A program made the position numbers and the translations under genes. The notes beneath the pieces are model-generated. The model had not been told where the DNA came from. It saw only the letters and a program-made list of their open reading frames with translations, and ran no database searches. Of a stretch of 32,706 nt of DNA, positions 21,487-29,319 are shown piece by piece. The stretch comes from UBA5336 sp039034035 (GTDB taxonomy: Bacteria; Pseudomonadota; Alphaproteobacteria; Caulobacterales; Hyphomonadaceae), in the NCBI GenBank assembly GCA_039034035.1, contig JBCCBN010000014.1, positions 1-32,706 of the forward strand, read 5' to 3'. Position 1 is the stretch's first letter. Each line of letters starts with the position of its first letter.

Positions 21487-24400
21487 TCAGAGCACGATGG
21501 ATACGGAAACGCCTCTGCGTCCCGAACCATCAACCTCCGCCACCGACGCGGCCATTGCTCCCGCTGGGATCGCAACAACTGTCTCGGAAACTACCGTTTC
21601 TGCGTTGCTCCCGTCTCCAAAGGTCCAGTCGACCTCGAACGTCCCCGCAGTGCCCGTGTCGGGCAATACCCAACTATCGGAATTATCTGGATGACGGCGA
21701 AACCAGCTCAGTTGCCCATCGGCCGCTCGCAAATGCACGACCGACCAGGGTTCGGCCTGCCGGTTTTCGAACGTGAACACCTGGTCCTCACCCGCCCCCG
21801 CCGCCCGCCATACGAGCGGCAACCCGATCTCGTCACGCGCCAGCGACGCCCGAACAACCGCATCATCGACCACGACACAACGCGCCCCCACAGACGCGCC
21901 CACGGGTTCAGTCCCCTGCAGGCCTCGCAGCAACTGGCTCAGCGCGTAGCGCCGGCCCCATACATAGTCAGCGCGCTGAAACGTGAGCAACTCCCACCCT
22001 GCCGACGTTTCGATGAGCAACGCATTGCCACCAGCAAGAGCTGCGTCAGCGCTGATCGACGTCAGCGCGGCTTCGGCAAACTCCACCTCGAAACCCGCAC
22101 TTCTGTCCCAGCGTCCCAGCGGTCCCGGCGACAGCGGCGAAATCAGAAACCCCATCAGCGCAGGAGCCGGCACGATCGCCCTGATGGTCTGCGAGTCCAC
22201 GCTCGGACCTGCCGCCACCTCAACCGATCCTGGCCAGGGCCGCGCAGCCACGGCGATGAGCGGCTGGGCGGTATCCCCCTCCCCCGGAAGCCTCGGGCCG
22301 TCGATAATCAGGAGTTCCGGCGCTGCCGTGACCGGGCTGTCCCGTCTGCTTGCGGGTGGCGTAACGGCACGCTGTACGGGTTCAGCTGTGTCGGCCGTGA
22401 TCAGCGTCAAACGCCGCTCCAGGCCATCCGAAACGGCACTGACCTGCCACCGGTCGTCGCTATCCTCGAACTCCAGCCACGTCCCCACCTCCAGGTCCTG
22501 ACGTGTGAACGGAACCGAGACGCTCCCGGTTCGCATCGGTTGCGCCGCTTCGAGCAATCGTTCGGCGAGCCGTTGCGCTTCCGGGACCGAAAATGCGAGC
22601 GGCAGCGACAGCCCTGTAACATTGCGCGGATCCTTGCCGCCAATTCGCGCCTCTACCGAGGCCGGCTGATAGCCATTCGCCGGATCAGCAAAGCTGAGTG
22701 TGGTCCGCGTTGATGCAGCGTCCAGCAGCCGATCTGTCCACTCGACACCGGGCGTTACCAGTTCGGCGCCTGAAAGCTGCACCACCGCGTTCGATGCTCG
22801 TCTGGGCGTTGCGCGTAGCTCGCCCCCATCTTCGAGCACTGAGAAATCATAAGCCGCGCGCAACGGCTCCAGCGCTCGCCGCACGGTCGTGACACCGTCG
22901 ACCACGTAGCCTTCAACCAGCCCATCGAGGCGATCGGCATCAAACGCCTCAACGGCGCCACGGTCGAGGAGGTCGGACACCACGTCCGCCAGCGGCGCCA
23001 CGCCGGTCCGCCCGTTCAACCAATGCCCGAACGACCAGTTCTCGCCATCGCCCCATACATCCGAACGTTGAGGAAAGGCCGGGAACGGACGCGCGTCCCA
23101 ACACCACACAAATGCTTTCTCAATGAAGGGTTGCGCCTTGTAGTGCTCCAACGCAGCCACCAGGGCGCGCCGCTGCAGAATATCGTCTCGCTCACCATTG
23201 GAGTATGGCGGCAGCGCACTCTCCGAGCTTTTGGGGTCATAAAACAGATTGGGTGAGTTCGGCCCGAGGTCGACAGCGGGAAATCCGATCTCGGCGAGCC
23301 GAATGGGTTTGGACCCCGGAACCCAAGCGGTCGGCATCGCAGAGCGCACGCCACCTGGACGCTCATGGTGCGAAGCAGACCACCATCCGGCGAGGTCCTT
23401 CGCACGGAAGAGCCAATGCTCGCCATGGGCGGTGTCGATGATCGGGGTCCGCACCTGCTCATCCCGGTCACCAGCGCTGGCATAGAACCAGTCATAGGCC
23501 TCACCGCCCTCGAACTGACCCTGCAAATAGGCCGGGTCCCCCGGACCATCGAACCCGGCCTGGGCATCGAGATGGTCGCTCCCCTGGCGCCAGTCACCGG
23601 TCGGCGGATACCAGTCAATCGCAACCAGATCGACTTCCGAGTGCGCCCAAAAGGGATCAAGCGGGAACAGCACATCGTTCGACCCATCACCGGGGGCATA
23701 GGCCCCGTACTCGGTCCAGTCCGCTGCATAAGTGATCGTGACGTCCGGGCCCAATATCGCACGCACATCATTGACCAAGTCGATCAGCCCTTCCACAAAC
23801 GGGAACGCGCCGGTTCCGTCCCTCAACCGTGACAATCCCCGCAATTCAGATCCGAGCAGGAACCCATCCACGCCGCCCGCTGCCTTGGCGAGCCAGGCAA
23901 GGTGCAGCACGAACCGACGATAGCCCCAATCACCGGACGGCCCCGAGTAGCGGACCTTTTGCGCGTCCAATGAAAAATCGCTTACCGCTGCCGAACCGAG
24001 GAACGCGTCGACATCGGTGCGCGCGCCCGCTGTTCCATCGGCTGTTGAGGTGACCCGTCCGCGCCAGGGAAATGGCGCCTGCTCGGTCCCGCCATACGGA
24101 TCGGGAAGCCCGTTAGCTGGCGGAACATCCATCAGCAGAAACGGCGAAACGGTGACCGCGATGCCCTCGGCTTTCTGCGCCTGGATGGCCTGGATCACCG
24201 ACCAGTCTGCTGGTGTGCCACCATAGTTTGACCGGCCATTCCCGTCAGTGGAAATCAGAGCCGCCGAAGCCCGGTCGGTCCCGCCTGCCTCCCAGGCCCA
24301 TGGCCGCGTAACCTTGTCCCGCGTTTCAACGCCCGGCCTTACCTGGCACGCGCCCGCGCGAAGATCGTCAACGAACCACGCCACCGTCAGCGCCGCCCCG

Positions 24401-25215
24401 TTGACCGCAGGCAGTTCGTCGCGAAGCTGTTCCAGTGATCGCACAAAGTCGGTTTGGGACTCCCCGCTATTGGCATTCTGCGGCACCTCGATACCGGGGA
24501 ACTGGCGTGTACGGATGATATCGGTCGCGTAGGCAAACTCACCCGACGCTGGGATGATGTTCACCCCATCAATATGGGCCGCAAGCGTATCACTTCCTGG
24601 CGGAACACGGACGACTTCAAACGACAATTGCGGCAAGCGGTTACCATAAGCTGCAAGCGGCAGGTCTTCGAACACGATGTAACACAGCCCACGGAATGCG
24701 GGCGCGCTTCCAGCCCCCTCGATCGCCTCTATCACCGGATCAGGAAGCTGGTCCTCTGTACCGCGATACATCCGTGCGGAAACGGTCGCCAGGTCGAGCG
24801 GTTCGCCATTCGCCCAAACCCGGTCCACCCGTGTGACCGGTCCTTCCGCAATACCGACCGCAAAACTCACTGAATACTGATATTCCGTGACCGTTGGTCC
24901 ACCCTTTCCGCCACCGCTTTCGCGACGGTTCTCATTGAACCGGGCCGCCCAGATGACCTGCCCGCCCACACGCATCCGTCCATAAACGCTGGGAATACCA
25001 GCGCCCTCGCGGCTCTCCATGATGTGCAGGGATTTCAGTCTCGGCCCGGCAACGTCTTCAGAGAACAGCGTCGTATCGAGGGCGCGTCCAGCGACGGAAC
25101 CGACTGCCCGACCGATCACCTGGCCGGCGATCTGCTGTCCAAGGACAGACACGCCCTGCGGTAGGAACCGAGCGCCGACGGCAGCCCCAACCTCGGACAA
25201 TACGATTTGTGCCAT
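21487..25215 (-). CDS. g15: GTA host-specificity / tail tip protein (gp15, 'megatron')
   Basis: This 1242-residue protein is the baseplate/tail-tip component of the gene transfer agent, thought to contact the recipient envelope. The N-terminus has a hydrophobic glycine/alanine-rich segment (LGQQIAGQVIGRAVGSVAG), then a tail-hub-like region with ESREGAGIPSVYGRMRVGG. A GTA TIM-barrel domain follows (about residues 430-720: FVLHLAWLAKAAGGVDGFLLG, in part; VAIDWYPPTGDW; HGEHWLFRAKDLAGWW). After it come the phage-tail (gp15-like) domain and a C-terminal region ending GSGRRGVSVSIVL. The length is close to Rhodobacter capsulatus gp15. It starts three bases after g14. The frame is intact across 3.7 kb, which argues for selection. 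Confidence 0.95.
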   Translation of the reverse strand: MAQIVLSEVGAAVGARFLPQGVSVLGQQIAGQVIGRAVGSVAGRALDTTLFSEDVAGPRLKSLHIMESREGAGIPSVYGRMRVGGQVIWAARFNENRRESGGGKGGPTVTEYQYSVSFAVGIAEGPVTRVDRVWANGEPLDLATVSARMYRGTEDQLPDPVIEAIEGAGSAPAFRGLCYIVFEDLPLAAYGNRLPQLSFEVVRVPPGSDTLAAHIDGVNIIPASGEFAYATDIIRTRQFPGIEVPQNANSGESQTDFVRSLEQLRDELPAVNGAALTVAWFVDDLRAGACQVRPGVETRDKVTRPWAWEAGGTDRASAALISTDGNGRSNYGGTPADWSVIQAIQAQKAEGIAVTVSPFLLMDVPPANGLPDPYGGTEQAPFPWRGRVTSTADGTAGARTDVDAFLGSAAVSDFSLDAQKVRYSGPSGDWGYRRFVLHLAWLAKAAGGVDGFLLGSELRGLSRLRDGTGAFPFVEGLIDLVNDVRAILGPDVTITYAADWTEYGAYAPGDGSNDVLFPLDPFWAHSEVDLVAIDWYPPTGDWRQGSDHLDAQAGFDGPGDPAYLQGQFEGGEAYDWFYASAGDRDEQVRTPIIDTAHGEHWLFRAKDLAGWWSASHHERPGGVRSAMPTAWVPGSKPIRLAEIGFPAVDLGPNSPNLFYDPKSSESALPPYSNGERDDILQRRALVAALEHYKAQPFIEKAFVWCWDARPFPAFPQRSDVWGDGENWSFGHWLNGRTGVAPLADVVSDLLDRGAVEAFDADRLDGLVEGYVVDGVTTVRRALEPLRAAYDFSVLEDGGELRATPRRASNAVVQLSGAELVTPGVEWTDRLLDAASTRTTLSFADPANGYQPASVEARIGGKDPRNVTGLSLPLAFSVPEAQRLAERLLEAAQPMRTGSVSVPFTRQDLEVGTWLEFEDSDDRWQVSAVSDGLERRLTLITADTAEPVQRAVTPPASRRDSPVTAAPELLIIDGPRLPGEGDTAQPLIAVAARPWPGSVEVAAGPSVDSQTIRAIVPAPALMGFLISPLSPGPLGRWDRSAGFEVEFAEAALTSISADAALAGGNALLIETSAGWELLTFQRADYVWGRRYALSQLLRGLQGTEPVGASVGARCVVVDDAVVRASLARDEIGLPLVWRAAGAGEDQVFTFENRQAEPWSVVHLRAADGQLSWFRRHPDNSDSWVLPDTGTAGTFEVDWTFGDGSNAETVVSETVVAIPAGAMAASVAEVDGSGRRGVSVSIVL

Positions 25216-25218
25216 GGG

Positions 25219-25650
25219 TCAGTCCTCCAGGTTCGGAAAGGCGAATGCACCGGCGACCCGCCGCTGCCACCAGGGAACCAGCCGCGTCTCCGCGACGCTG
25301 CGTCCCCAATAGGCGTGAATGATCTGTCCGGGCGCGGAAACAATGGCGCAATGCTTGGCTGGACAGCCCAGCCCCATACGGAACAATAGCACATCGCCCG
25401 GACCAGCCTCACCAATTGCAACCTCTGCGAGACAGGTCCGCGCCGCATCCATCAATGCGTCCGCGCCAGTTCGCTCCGCCCAGTCCGGCGTATATGGCGG
25501 CGTCGGTATTGGCTCAGCGCCGAGCGTTTCCCGCCACACTCCGCGCAGCAAGCCCAGACAATCGGTGCCCTCGCCCTTCACGCTGGCCGCGTGCCGATAG
25601 GGTGTTCCGATCCAGCCCCGCGCGCTCGCGACAATCGCTGCGCGGTTCAC
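25219..25650 (-). CDS. g14: GTA NlpC/P60 cell-wall peptidase (gp14)
   Basis: This 143-residue peptidase is probably carried in the GTA tail and cuts peptidoglycan during DNA delivery. The NlpC/P60 catalytic residues are visible: C31 (GEGTDCLGLLRG), H100 (CPAKHCAIV) and a third polar site at H112 (IIHAYWG). The start GWIGTPYRH is typical of the family. It overlaps g13 by four bases (ATGA) and is followed after three bases by g15. The catalytic residues are intact, so it should be active. Confidence 0.94.
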   Translation of the reverse strand: MNRAAIVASARGWIGTPYRHAASVKGEGTDCLGLLRGVWRETLGAEPIPTPPYTPDWAERTGADALMDAARTCLAEVAIGEAGPGDVLLFRMGLGCPAKHCAIVSAPGQIIHAYWGRSVAETRLVPWWQRRVAGAFAFPNLED

Positions 25651-26297
25651 CGGCGCGCCCCATCGCGTCCGTTCCCGGCCGGTCCTGACAGGACATAGTC
25701 AGCACCCGGCATAAGGGAGAAGCCGCGGAAATTGACAGCGTTCTGAAATCTGTCTCGACACGTCGAAAACGTCTGGTTACATGTGGCGTCGGAATGATCG
25801 GGGTCTGCGAGATCAACCCCACACCGGGCATCCCCCAGGACGGCATCGCACCGGCGAGCGTAAATCCGGCCCACCGGATGCTCCAATTGCGCCTTCAGTG
25901 AAACAAGCTCCGCGCGAAACCCCGCCGAGCCATGCTGGATTTCGCTGAACCGGCCTGCCCAAACCAGCACAAAGTGCTGCGGCGCCTCCCAATCCACGCG
26001 GACCACGTCAACCCTGGCTCTATTCCACAATCCGGCCCGCAGATCCTCATCGGTGATCGCATCGATCTGGAGTGCCCCGTTGGCACCGCCAGTGCCTGGA
26101 GGAAGGTCCGCACCGGTTTCGAACCGGGCGGCCTCAAGCGCCAGCCCCGGCGCATAGGTCACCCCCTCCAGAGTGACGGCACGGTCGTGCTCAGTGGCCG
26201 CGACCACCACCCCATCGGTTCGAGTCAATCGCCAACACAAGCATGTGGTCGTGGCGCCGGTCTGCAGCCGCGCAAGAAATTCGTTGCTGATCGCCAT
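25647..26297 (-). CDS. g13: GTA tail hub protein (gp13; DUF2163 / BR0599 family), compact form
   Basis: This 216-residue baseplate hub protein has an N-terminal DUF2163 domain (FLARLQTGATTTCLCWRLTR, in part FLARLQTGATT; GVTYAPG; VWAGRFSEIQHG) and C-terminal BR0599-type motifs (RRCDAVLGDARCGVDL, TCRDRFQNAVNFRGF and MPGADYV). Cysteine-bearing segments suggest a metal or iron-sulfur site as in gp13. It appears shorter than family members I recall. The stretch between CGVDL and the FSTCRDRF motif is only about 14 residues, where others have a much longer beta-rich insert. The reading frame is continuous across this point. It lies six bases after g12 and overlaps g14 by four bases. Confidence 0.92.
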   Translation of the reverse strand: MAISNEFLARLQTGATTTCLCWRLTRTDGVVVAATEHDRAVTLEGVTYAPGLALEAARFETGADLPPGTGGANGALQIDAITDEDLRAGLWNRARVDVVRVDWEAPQHFVLVWAGRFSEIQHGSAGFRAELVSLKAQLEHPVGRIYARRCDAVLGDARCGVDLADPDHSDATCNQTFSTCRDRFQNAVNFRGFSLMPGADYVLSGPAGNGRDGARR

Positions 26298-26303
26298 GAC
26301 CCA

Positions 26304-26924
26304 TTACCCAACCAGTTCGACAATCGGAATACTGATGATCCGACCGGCCCCAAATGCTTCGAGGCTGGCATCAATCCGATCACTGTCGAAACGCGCAGCG
26401 CAATCGAACCGAAAACCAGCCGTGATCGCGGCACCCGCTGGAGGCGCTGTATCCAGGGTCACAAGGCCAGTCGACGTATCGCTCGAAAACGCTGAGGTCT
26501 CGACGCCATCGATAGCGACCCGCACGGTGCCTTCGATGGGTTTCAGGATCGTCCGCTCGGTCTCGCCATAGTGTTTCACCAGTTGGAACACCGTGGGCGA
26601 GCCGTCACCGGTCCCGATGGCCTGGTCGCCGGGTGCGGGGGCCTGTTCCGGCGCACAAGAGCGATCATCGGCAAAGTCGCGGAAACGGAATCCGTGAAAC
26701 CGGCCCATCCGCGCCTCAAAGAACTCTAGCAGGGCGTTGAGTTCGTCCAGGCGCTCGACCGCACTGCCGACATCCCAGCGCCGCCGCGCCTGCGCCCACA
26801 CCGCATTGCGCACCTCCCGCCCGCTTGCCAGCTCGATGATTTCGGTCCGCCGTTCCGGTCCTCCGACCGCGCCAAACGCCAACGCCATCGGAAACCGCAC
26901 ATCATGAAAATTTGAAAGGCTCAT
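26304..26924 (-). CDS. g12: GTA distal tail protein (gp12; DUF2460)
   Basis: This 206-residue protein matches the DUF2460 / TIGR02217 family, the distal tail protein at the baseplate. Conserved features are FHDVRFPMALAFGAVGGPER at the N-terminus (given here in full, 20 residues), EFFEARMGRFHGFRFRDF, GDGSPTVFQLVKHY, and the C-terminal AFGAGRIISIPIVEL. The length is normal. It overlaps g11 by four bases (ATGA) at its start and precedes g13 by six bases. Confidence 0.95.
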   Translation of the reverse strand: MSLSNFHDVRFPMALAFGAVGGPERRTEIIELASGREVRNAVWAQARRRWDVGSAVERLDELNALLEFFEARMGRFHGFRFRDFADDRSCAPEQAPAPGDQAIGTGDGSPTVFQLVKHYGETERTILKPIEGTVRVAIDGVETSAFSSDTSTGLVTLDTAPPAGAAITAGFRFDCAARFDSDRIDASLEAFGAGRIISIPIVELVG

Positions 26925-27292
26925 AGGAAACGGCTCCCTGAAGACACAGCGCGCGCGAGCGCTGCGGAGATCGCGCCCTGGCTCGCGACAAGGCCCCTGG
27001 GATCAGCTGATTGCCCGCCGGAAAGGTTGAGGTTCACGGTCGGGGACGTCGTTGCCCTGCTTGCGAACAGGCTCTCTGCCGCGATCTGGGCGAGATCCCT
27101 AAGAATCGCTTCAGCCATACGCTCGAAGTCCAGCTGCCCGCTTGAGGCCGCACGCGACAGGGCTGCTTCGATCCGGCTTCCCGCCTCTGCGAACCGTCTC
27201 TCGATCGTCTCGGCGGCTTCGCGGGCAGGTCCATCCGCGAGCGCCTGGAGCCGCTGCCCTGCAGCATCGAGTGTTTCGTCGAAATCATCCAT
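26921..27292 (-). CDS. g11: Short GTA tape measure protein (gp11)
   Basis: Position between the tail chaperone genes and the distal tail gene identifies this 123-residue protein as the tape measure homologue. The sequence is mostly helical, rich in Ala, Glu and Arg (ERRFAEAGSRIEAALSRAA), followed by a low-complexity segment with NLNLSGGQSADPRGLVASQ and a C-terminal helix. No membrane segment is obvious. It is clearly shorter than the roughly 220 residues I recall for Rhodobacter capsulatus gp11. Three ATGs stand in a row (27298, 27295, 27292); GGAG is best spaced for the third. It overlaps g10.1 by eight bases and g12 by four. Confidence 0.78.
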   Translation of the reverse strand: MDDFDETLDAAGQRLQALADGPAREAAETIERRFAEAGSRIEAALSRAASSGQLDFERMAEAILRDLAQIAAESLFASRATTSPTVNLNLSGGQSADPRGLVASQGAISAALARAVSSGSRFL

Positions 27293-27476
27293 CATCATTC
27301 TCCGTGTCTGGACTATCTGGATGGTCTTCCATCAGCGCAGCGAGCCCGGACCGGTTCAGCCCAGCACCCGGCGCCGCCTCCGACAGCCACATCCACTCGC
27401 GCAGCGACAAGCGCCAAAACGCTTGCGGCGCGATCCCCAACCGCAAGGCGGCACGCATCATCTCAGCCCAGGGCAT
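27285..27476 (-). CDS. Small GTA protein g10.1 (TIGR02216-like, tail assembly)
   Basis: This 63-residue protein matches the small phage/GTA family found between g10 and g11. The features are PWAEMMRAALRLGIAPQAFW, then LREWMWLSEA and a short acidic tail (DHPDSPDTENDDG). It is probably the second part of the tail assembly chaperone pair, analogous to G/GT in lambda-like phages, though here it is a separate gene and no slippage is needed. The start ATG (27474-27476) shares one base with the g10 stop (TGATG). The longer open frame upstream lies inside g10 and is not coding. Confidence 0.85.
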   Translation of the reverse strand: MPWAEMMRAALRLGIAPQAFWRLSLREWMWLSEAAPGAGLNRSGLAALMEDHPDSPDTENDDG

Positions 27477-27793
27477 CACACGTCTCCGATCCGCAAAGCA
27501 GCCTCGAACGCCTCGGCAATGGCCTCTGCCAATACCGGCCAAGGCGTCCCGATCGCCTGCGCTTGCCCAGCAGAAACTCGCCGCGCCAGCAGCACCGACC
27601 CGCCCCCGCGCAGTAGCGCCGCGAGCACAATCTCGACATCCTTGCGCGACAGCCGTCCCAGACGGCTCGCGAGGTCTGCAAAGCTCGCACATCCCAGGCC
27701 GGACTGAATCTCCGCCAGTGCCCCCAGCGTGAGACACAGCAGCTGAGGCCCGCCATTGACCATGACCTGAACTTCACCGCGCGCCGGGTTCAT
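27476..27793 (-). CDS. g10: GTA gp10-like tail assembly chaperone
   Basis: This 105-residue protein belongs to the GTA gp10 / phage tail assembly chaperone group. It begins MNPARGEVQVMVNGGPQLLCLTLGALAEI (given in part: RGEVQVMVNG and LCLTLGALAEIQSGLG), then contains SFADLASRLGRLSRKDVEIVL, in part, and a C-terminal helix EAIAEAFEAALRIG. It overlaps g9 by four bases (ATGA) and g10.1 by one base. The small size, acidic helical character and place directly after the tail tube gene fit the role. Confidence 0.88.
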   Translation of the reverse strand: MNPARGEVQVMVNGGPQLLCLTLGALAEIQSGLGCASFADLASRLGRLSRKDVEIVLAALLRGGGSVLLARRVSAGQAQAIGTPWPVLAEAIAEAFEAALRIGDV

Positions 27794-28206
27794 GTGCTCG
27801 CCGCCGCAAAGGAAACTACGCCCGCGCTCTCCAGTGTCAGCCCGAACTGCGCTTCGCCGTCATGGGCGCCGCTATAGGTCAGGCCAGTGACCTGGAACGG
27901 CCCTTCAAGCGTCCCGAACCCTGGGACAATCAATCGGAACACGTCCGACCGACCATCGAAAAACAGCGTGCGCAATCTCGTATCGCTCGCTGCAGCCTTG
28001 AAGACGCCGGAGCCTTGTACCTGTACGGATCGAATGCCCGCGCCGTCCAGAAGCTCACGCCACGCATCGGGACTATCGGCACTGGTGCCGTCCACTTGTC
28101 CAGCCGCGCATGCGAACCGTGTCGTCCGTATCCCAGCGACCGTTTCGAAACCACCGATACCATCGGCAATCTTGATGAGGACGTCGCGTCCTTTCTGGCC
28201 AGCCAT
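27790..28206 (-). CDS. g9: GTA major tail tube protein (gp9; TP901-1 family)
   Basis: This 138-residue protein matches the TP901-1/GTA major tail protein family, which polymerises into the tail tube. Typical parts are AGQKGRDVLIKIADG, IRTTRFACAAGQVDGTSADS, and GTLEGPFQVTGLTYSGAHDG (20 residues), with a beta-rich middle (SVQVQGSGVFKAA). The ATG at 28206 shares one base with the g8 stop (TGATG); a GTG three bases earlier is less likely. Tail tube protein is needed in many copies, so the close linkage to g8 and g10 suggests stoichiometry is set by translation. Confidence 0.94.
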   Translation of the reverse strand: MAGQKGRDVLIKIADGIGGFETVAGIRTTRFACAAGQVDGTSADSPDAWRELLDGAGIRSVQVQGSGVFKAAASDTRLRTLFFDGRSDVFRLIVPGFGTLEGPFQVTGLTYSGAHDGEAQFGLTLESAGVVSFAAAST

Positions 28207-28640
28207 CACGCCGCCTCCTCTGCTATGATCCGCAACTGCAGGACCCCTCTGAACGAGCGCCGGTCAGCGGCGCGTATAACGTCCGTGAACAGAACTTGCT
28301 GCAGCACGATTTGCTGTCCCGGCACGCTTAGCCCCTGGGTTTCCAGCACATGCCGCAATTGGCCCATGGCGTGCTTCGCAAACGCCCGGCCGCCCCAGCG
28401 GCTCGCTAGCGCCAGCGTAATCCGGTGTTCCAGAGCTGGCACGCAGCTCGCCCCGGCGTCCCGAGTCTCATGGCGCTCAAGCCGCACATTCGGAAAGATC
28501 GGCGCTTGTGTTTCATCGTCAAAGATGCGGGGCGGCGATCCAAAGAGGGCCTGTACCGCAAGGTCTGCCCGCAACACGCCCATCACCGCGCCCAGGACAT
28601 CGCCCTCGGCGTCTGCCGGCAGGGTCGCTACCGCGCTCAT
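28206..28640 (-). CDS. g8: GTA tail terminator protein (gp8; DUF3168)
   Basis: This 144-residue protein matches the DUF3168 family, the tail terminator at the head-tail junction. Conserved elements are DVLGAVMGVLRADLAVQALF (20 residues), IFPNVRLERHETRD, the helix LRHVLETQGL, and the C-terminal strand RSFRGVLQLRIIAEE. Its start overlaps the g6 stop by four bases (ATGA). In the reference cluster the head-closure gene g7 lies between g6 and g8, and there is no room for it here. Confidence 0.93.
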   Translation of the reverse strand: MSAVATLPADAEGDVLGAVMGVLRADLAVQALFGSPPRIFDDETQAPIFPNVRLERHETRDAGASCVPALEHRITLALASRWGGRAFAKHAMGQLRHVLETQGLSVPGQQIVLQQVLFTDVIRAADRRSFRGVLQLRIIAEEAA

Positions 28641-29197
28641 ACCCGAAGCTCCCGGTGCGCTGTGACGATAGCGGCAACATCGGTGGGCAAGCCGGTTTCC
28701 CCGGCCAGTTCAGTGCGTCCCGTCCGGTAGGCTTCGGCTGTCAAACGAAGCACGGCCAACTGCAAGTCGTCAGGAAGCTGCTCGGCGGTGCCGTACCCGG
28801 TGTCGAACACGATGTTTGCATGGCCGCCGAAACAGATCGCCGGCGCCACGCTCCACGGTCGAACCACCAACCGTCCGGCATGTATCTGGAACCGGGAGGA
28901 AATGTCTTCAACCGCGCCGGTTTCATCGACCAGATCGACGCGGATCAACCGCGAAACTGGCTTCGGCCGCAGGATGAAGCCCTTTCCCGCCAGCGTTGCG
29001 GGCCAGGCGTGCAATTGGCGCGACAGGATCCGGCTGACCAGCGACAAGCCGGAAGCCGCTTCCAGCCGCGCCGTCGCGGCCGCGACCAGGTCGCCGACCA
29101 GGGCATCTTCGCCGGAATGGCCGATCCTCAGATAGGTTTTCGCGTCAGCCAGCGGCACGGCCGGTTCGGCTGGCGGTGTGATCACCGTCAGGGTCAT
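28637..29197 (-). CDS. g6: GTA head-tail connector / adaptor protein (gp6)
   Basis: This 186-residue protein matches the HK97 gp6-like connector family. The features are PPAEPAVPLADAKTYLRIG at the N-terminus, a helix bundle (ALVGDLVAAATARLEAASGL), a beta domain (RPKPVSRLIRVDLVD), and the closing helix LRLTAEAYRTGRTELAGETG. It forms the ring below the portal. The ATG at 29197 has GGAG with good spacing, so the gene has its own ribosome binding site after the 122-base gap behind the capsid gene. It overlaps g8 by four bases. Confidence 0.92.
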   Translation of the reverse strand: MTLTVITPPAEPAVPLADAKTYLRIGHSGEDALVGDLVAAATARLEAASGLSLVSRILSRQLHAWPATLAGKGFILRPKPVSRLIRVDLVDETGAVEDISSRFQIHAGRLVVRPWSVAPAICFGGHANIVFDTGYGTAEQLPDDLQLAVLRLTAEAYRTGRTELAGETGLPTDVAAIVTAHRELRV

Positions 29198-29247
29198 GAA
29201 TTACTCCAACTCGGCTGGGCAACGTCATCGGAGACGCCGCCAAAGAA

Positions 29248-29288
29248 GACGCTCCGGAGCCTGCTCGACAGAGCCGCTCTGGAGCGTC
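29248..29288 (-). terminator. Strong hairpin between GTA capsid and connector genes (attenuator candidate)
   Basis: Arms at 29248-29260 and 29276-29288 (GACGCTCCGGAGC and GCTCTGGAGCGTC on the + strand) pair over 13 positions with a single mismatch that is a G-U wobble in one RNA. The 15-base spacer can form a further 4-bp inner stem. On the transcribed minus strand the right-hand end is followed by TTCTTT, an imperfect U-tract. This is the only substantial gap in the GTA operon. It could partly stop transcription after the capsid gene or protect the capsid mRNA 3' end. Complete termination is unlikely because the downstream genes have no obvious promoter. Confidence 0.55.
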
Positions 29289-29319
29289 AGTTTGGGGGGG
29301 AAATCGAGCCGATCAGCCC

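Noticed and set aside
27285..27793. Programmed frameshift joining g10 and g10.1 like lambda G/GT
   Set aside because: g10.1 has its own ATG that shares one base with the g10 stop (TGATG), and I see no slippery heptamer; stop-start coupling explains it.
29291..29300. Run of seven G (C on transcribed strand) near the GTA capsid stop as a slippage site
   Set aside because: It lies outside any coding frame, after the capsid stop codon, so slippage would not change a protein.
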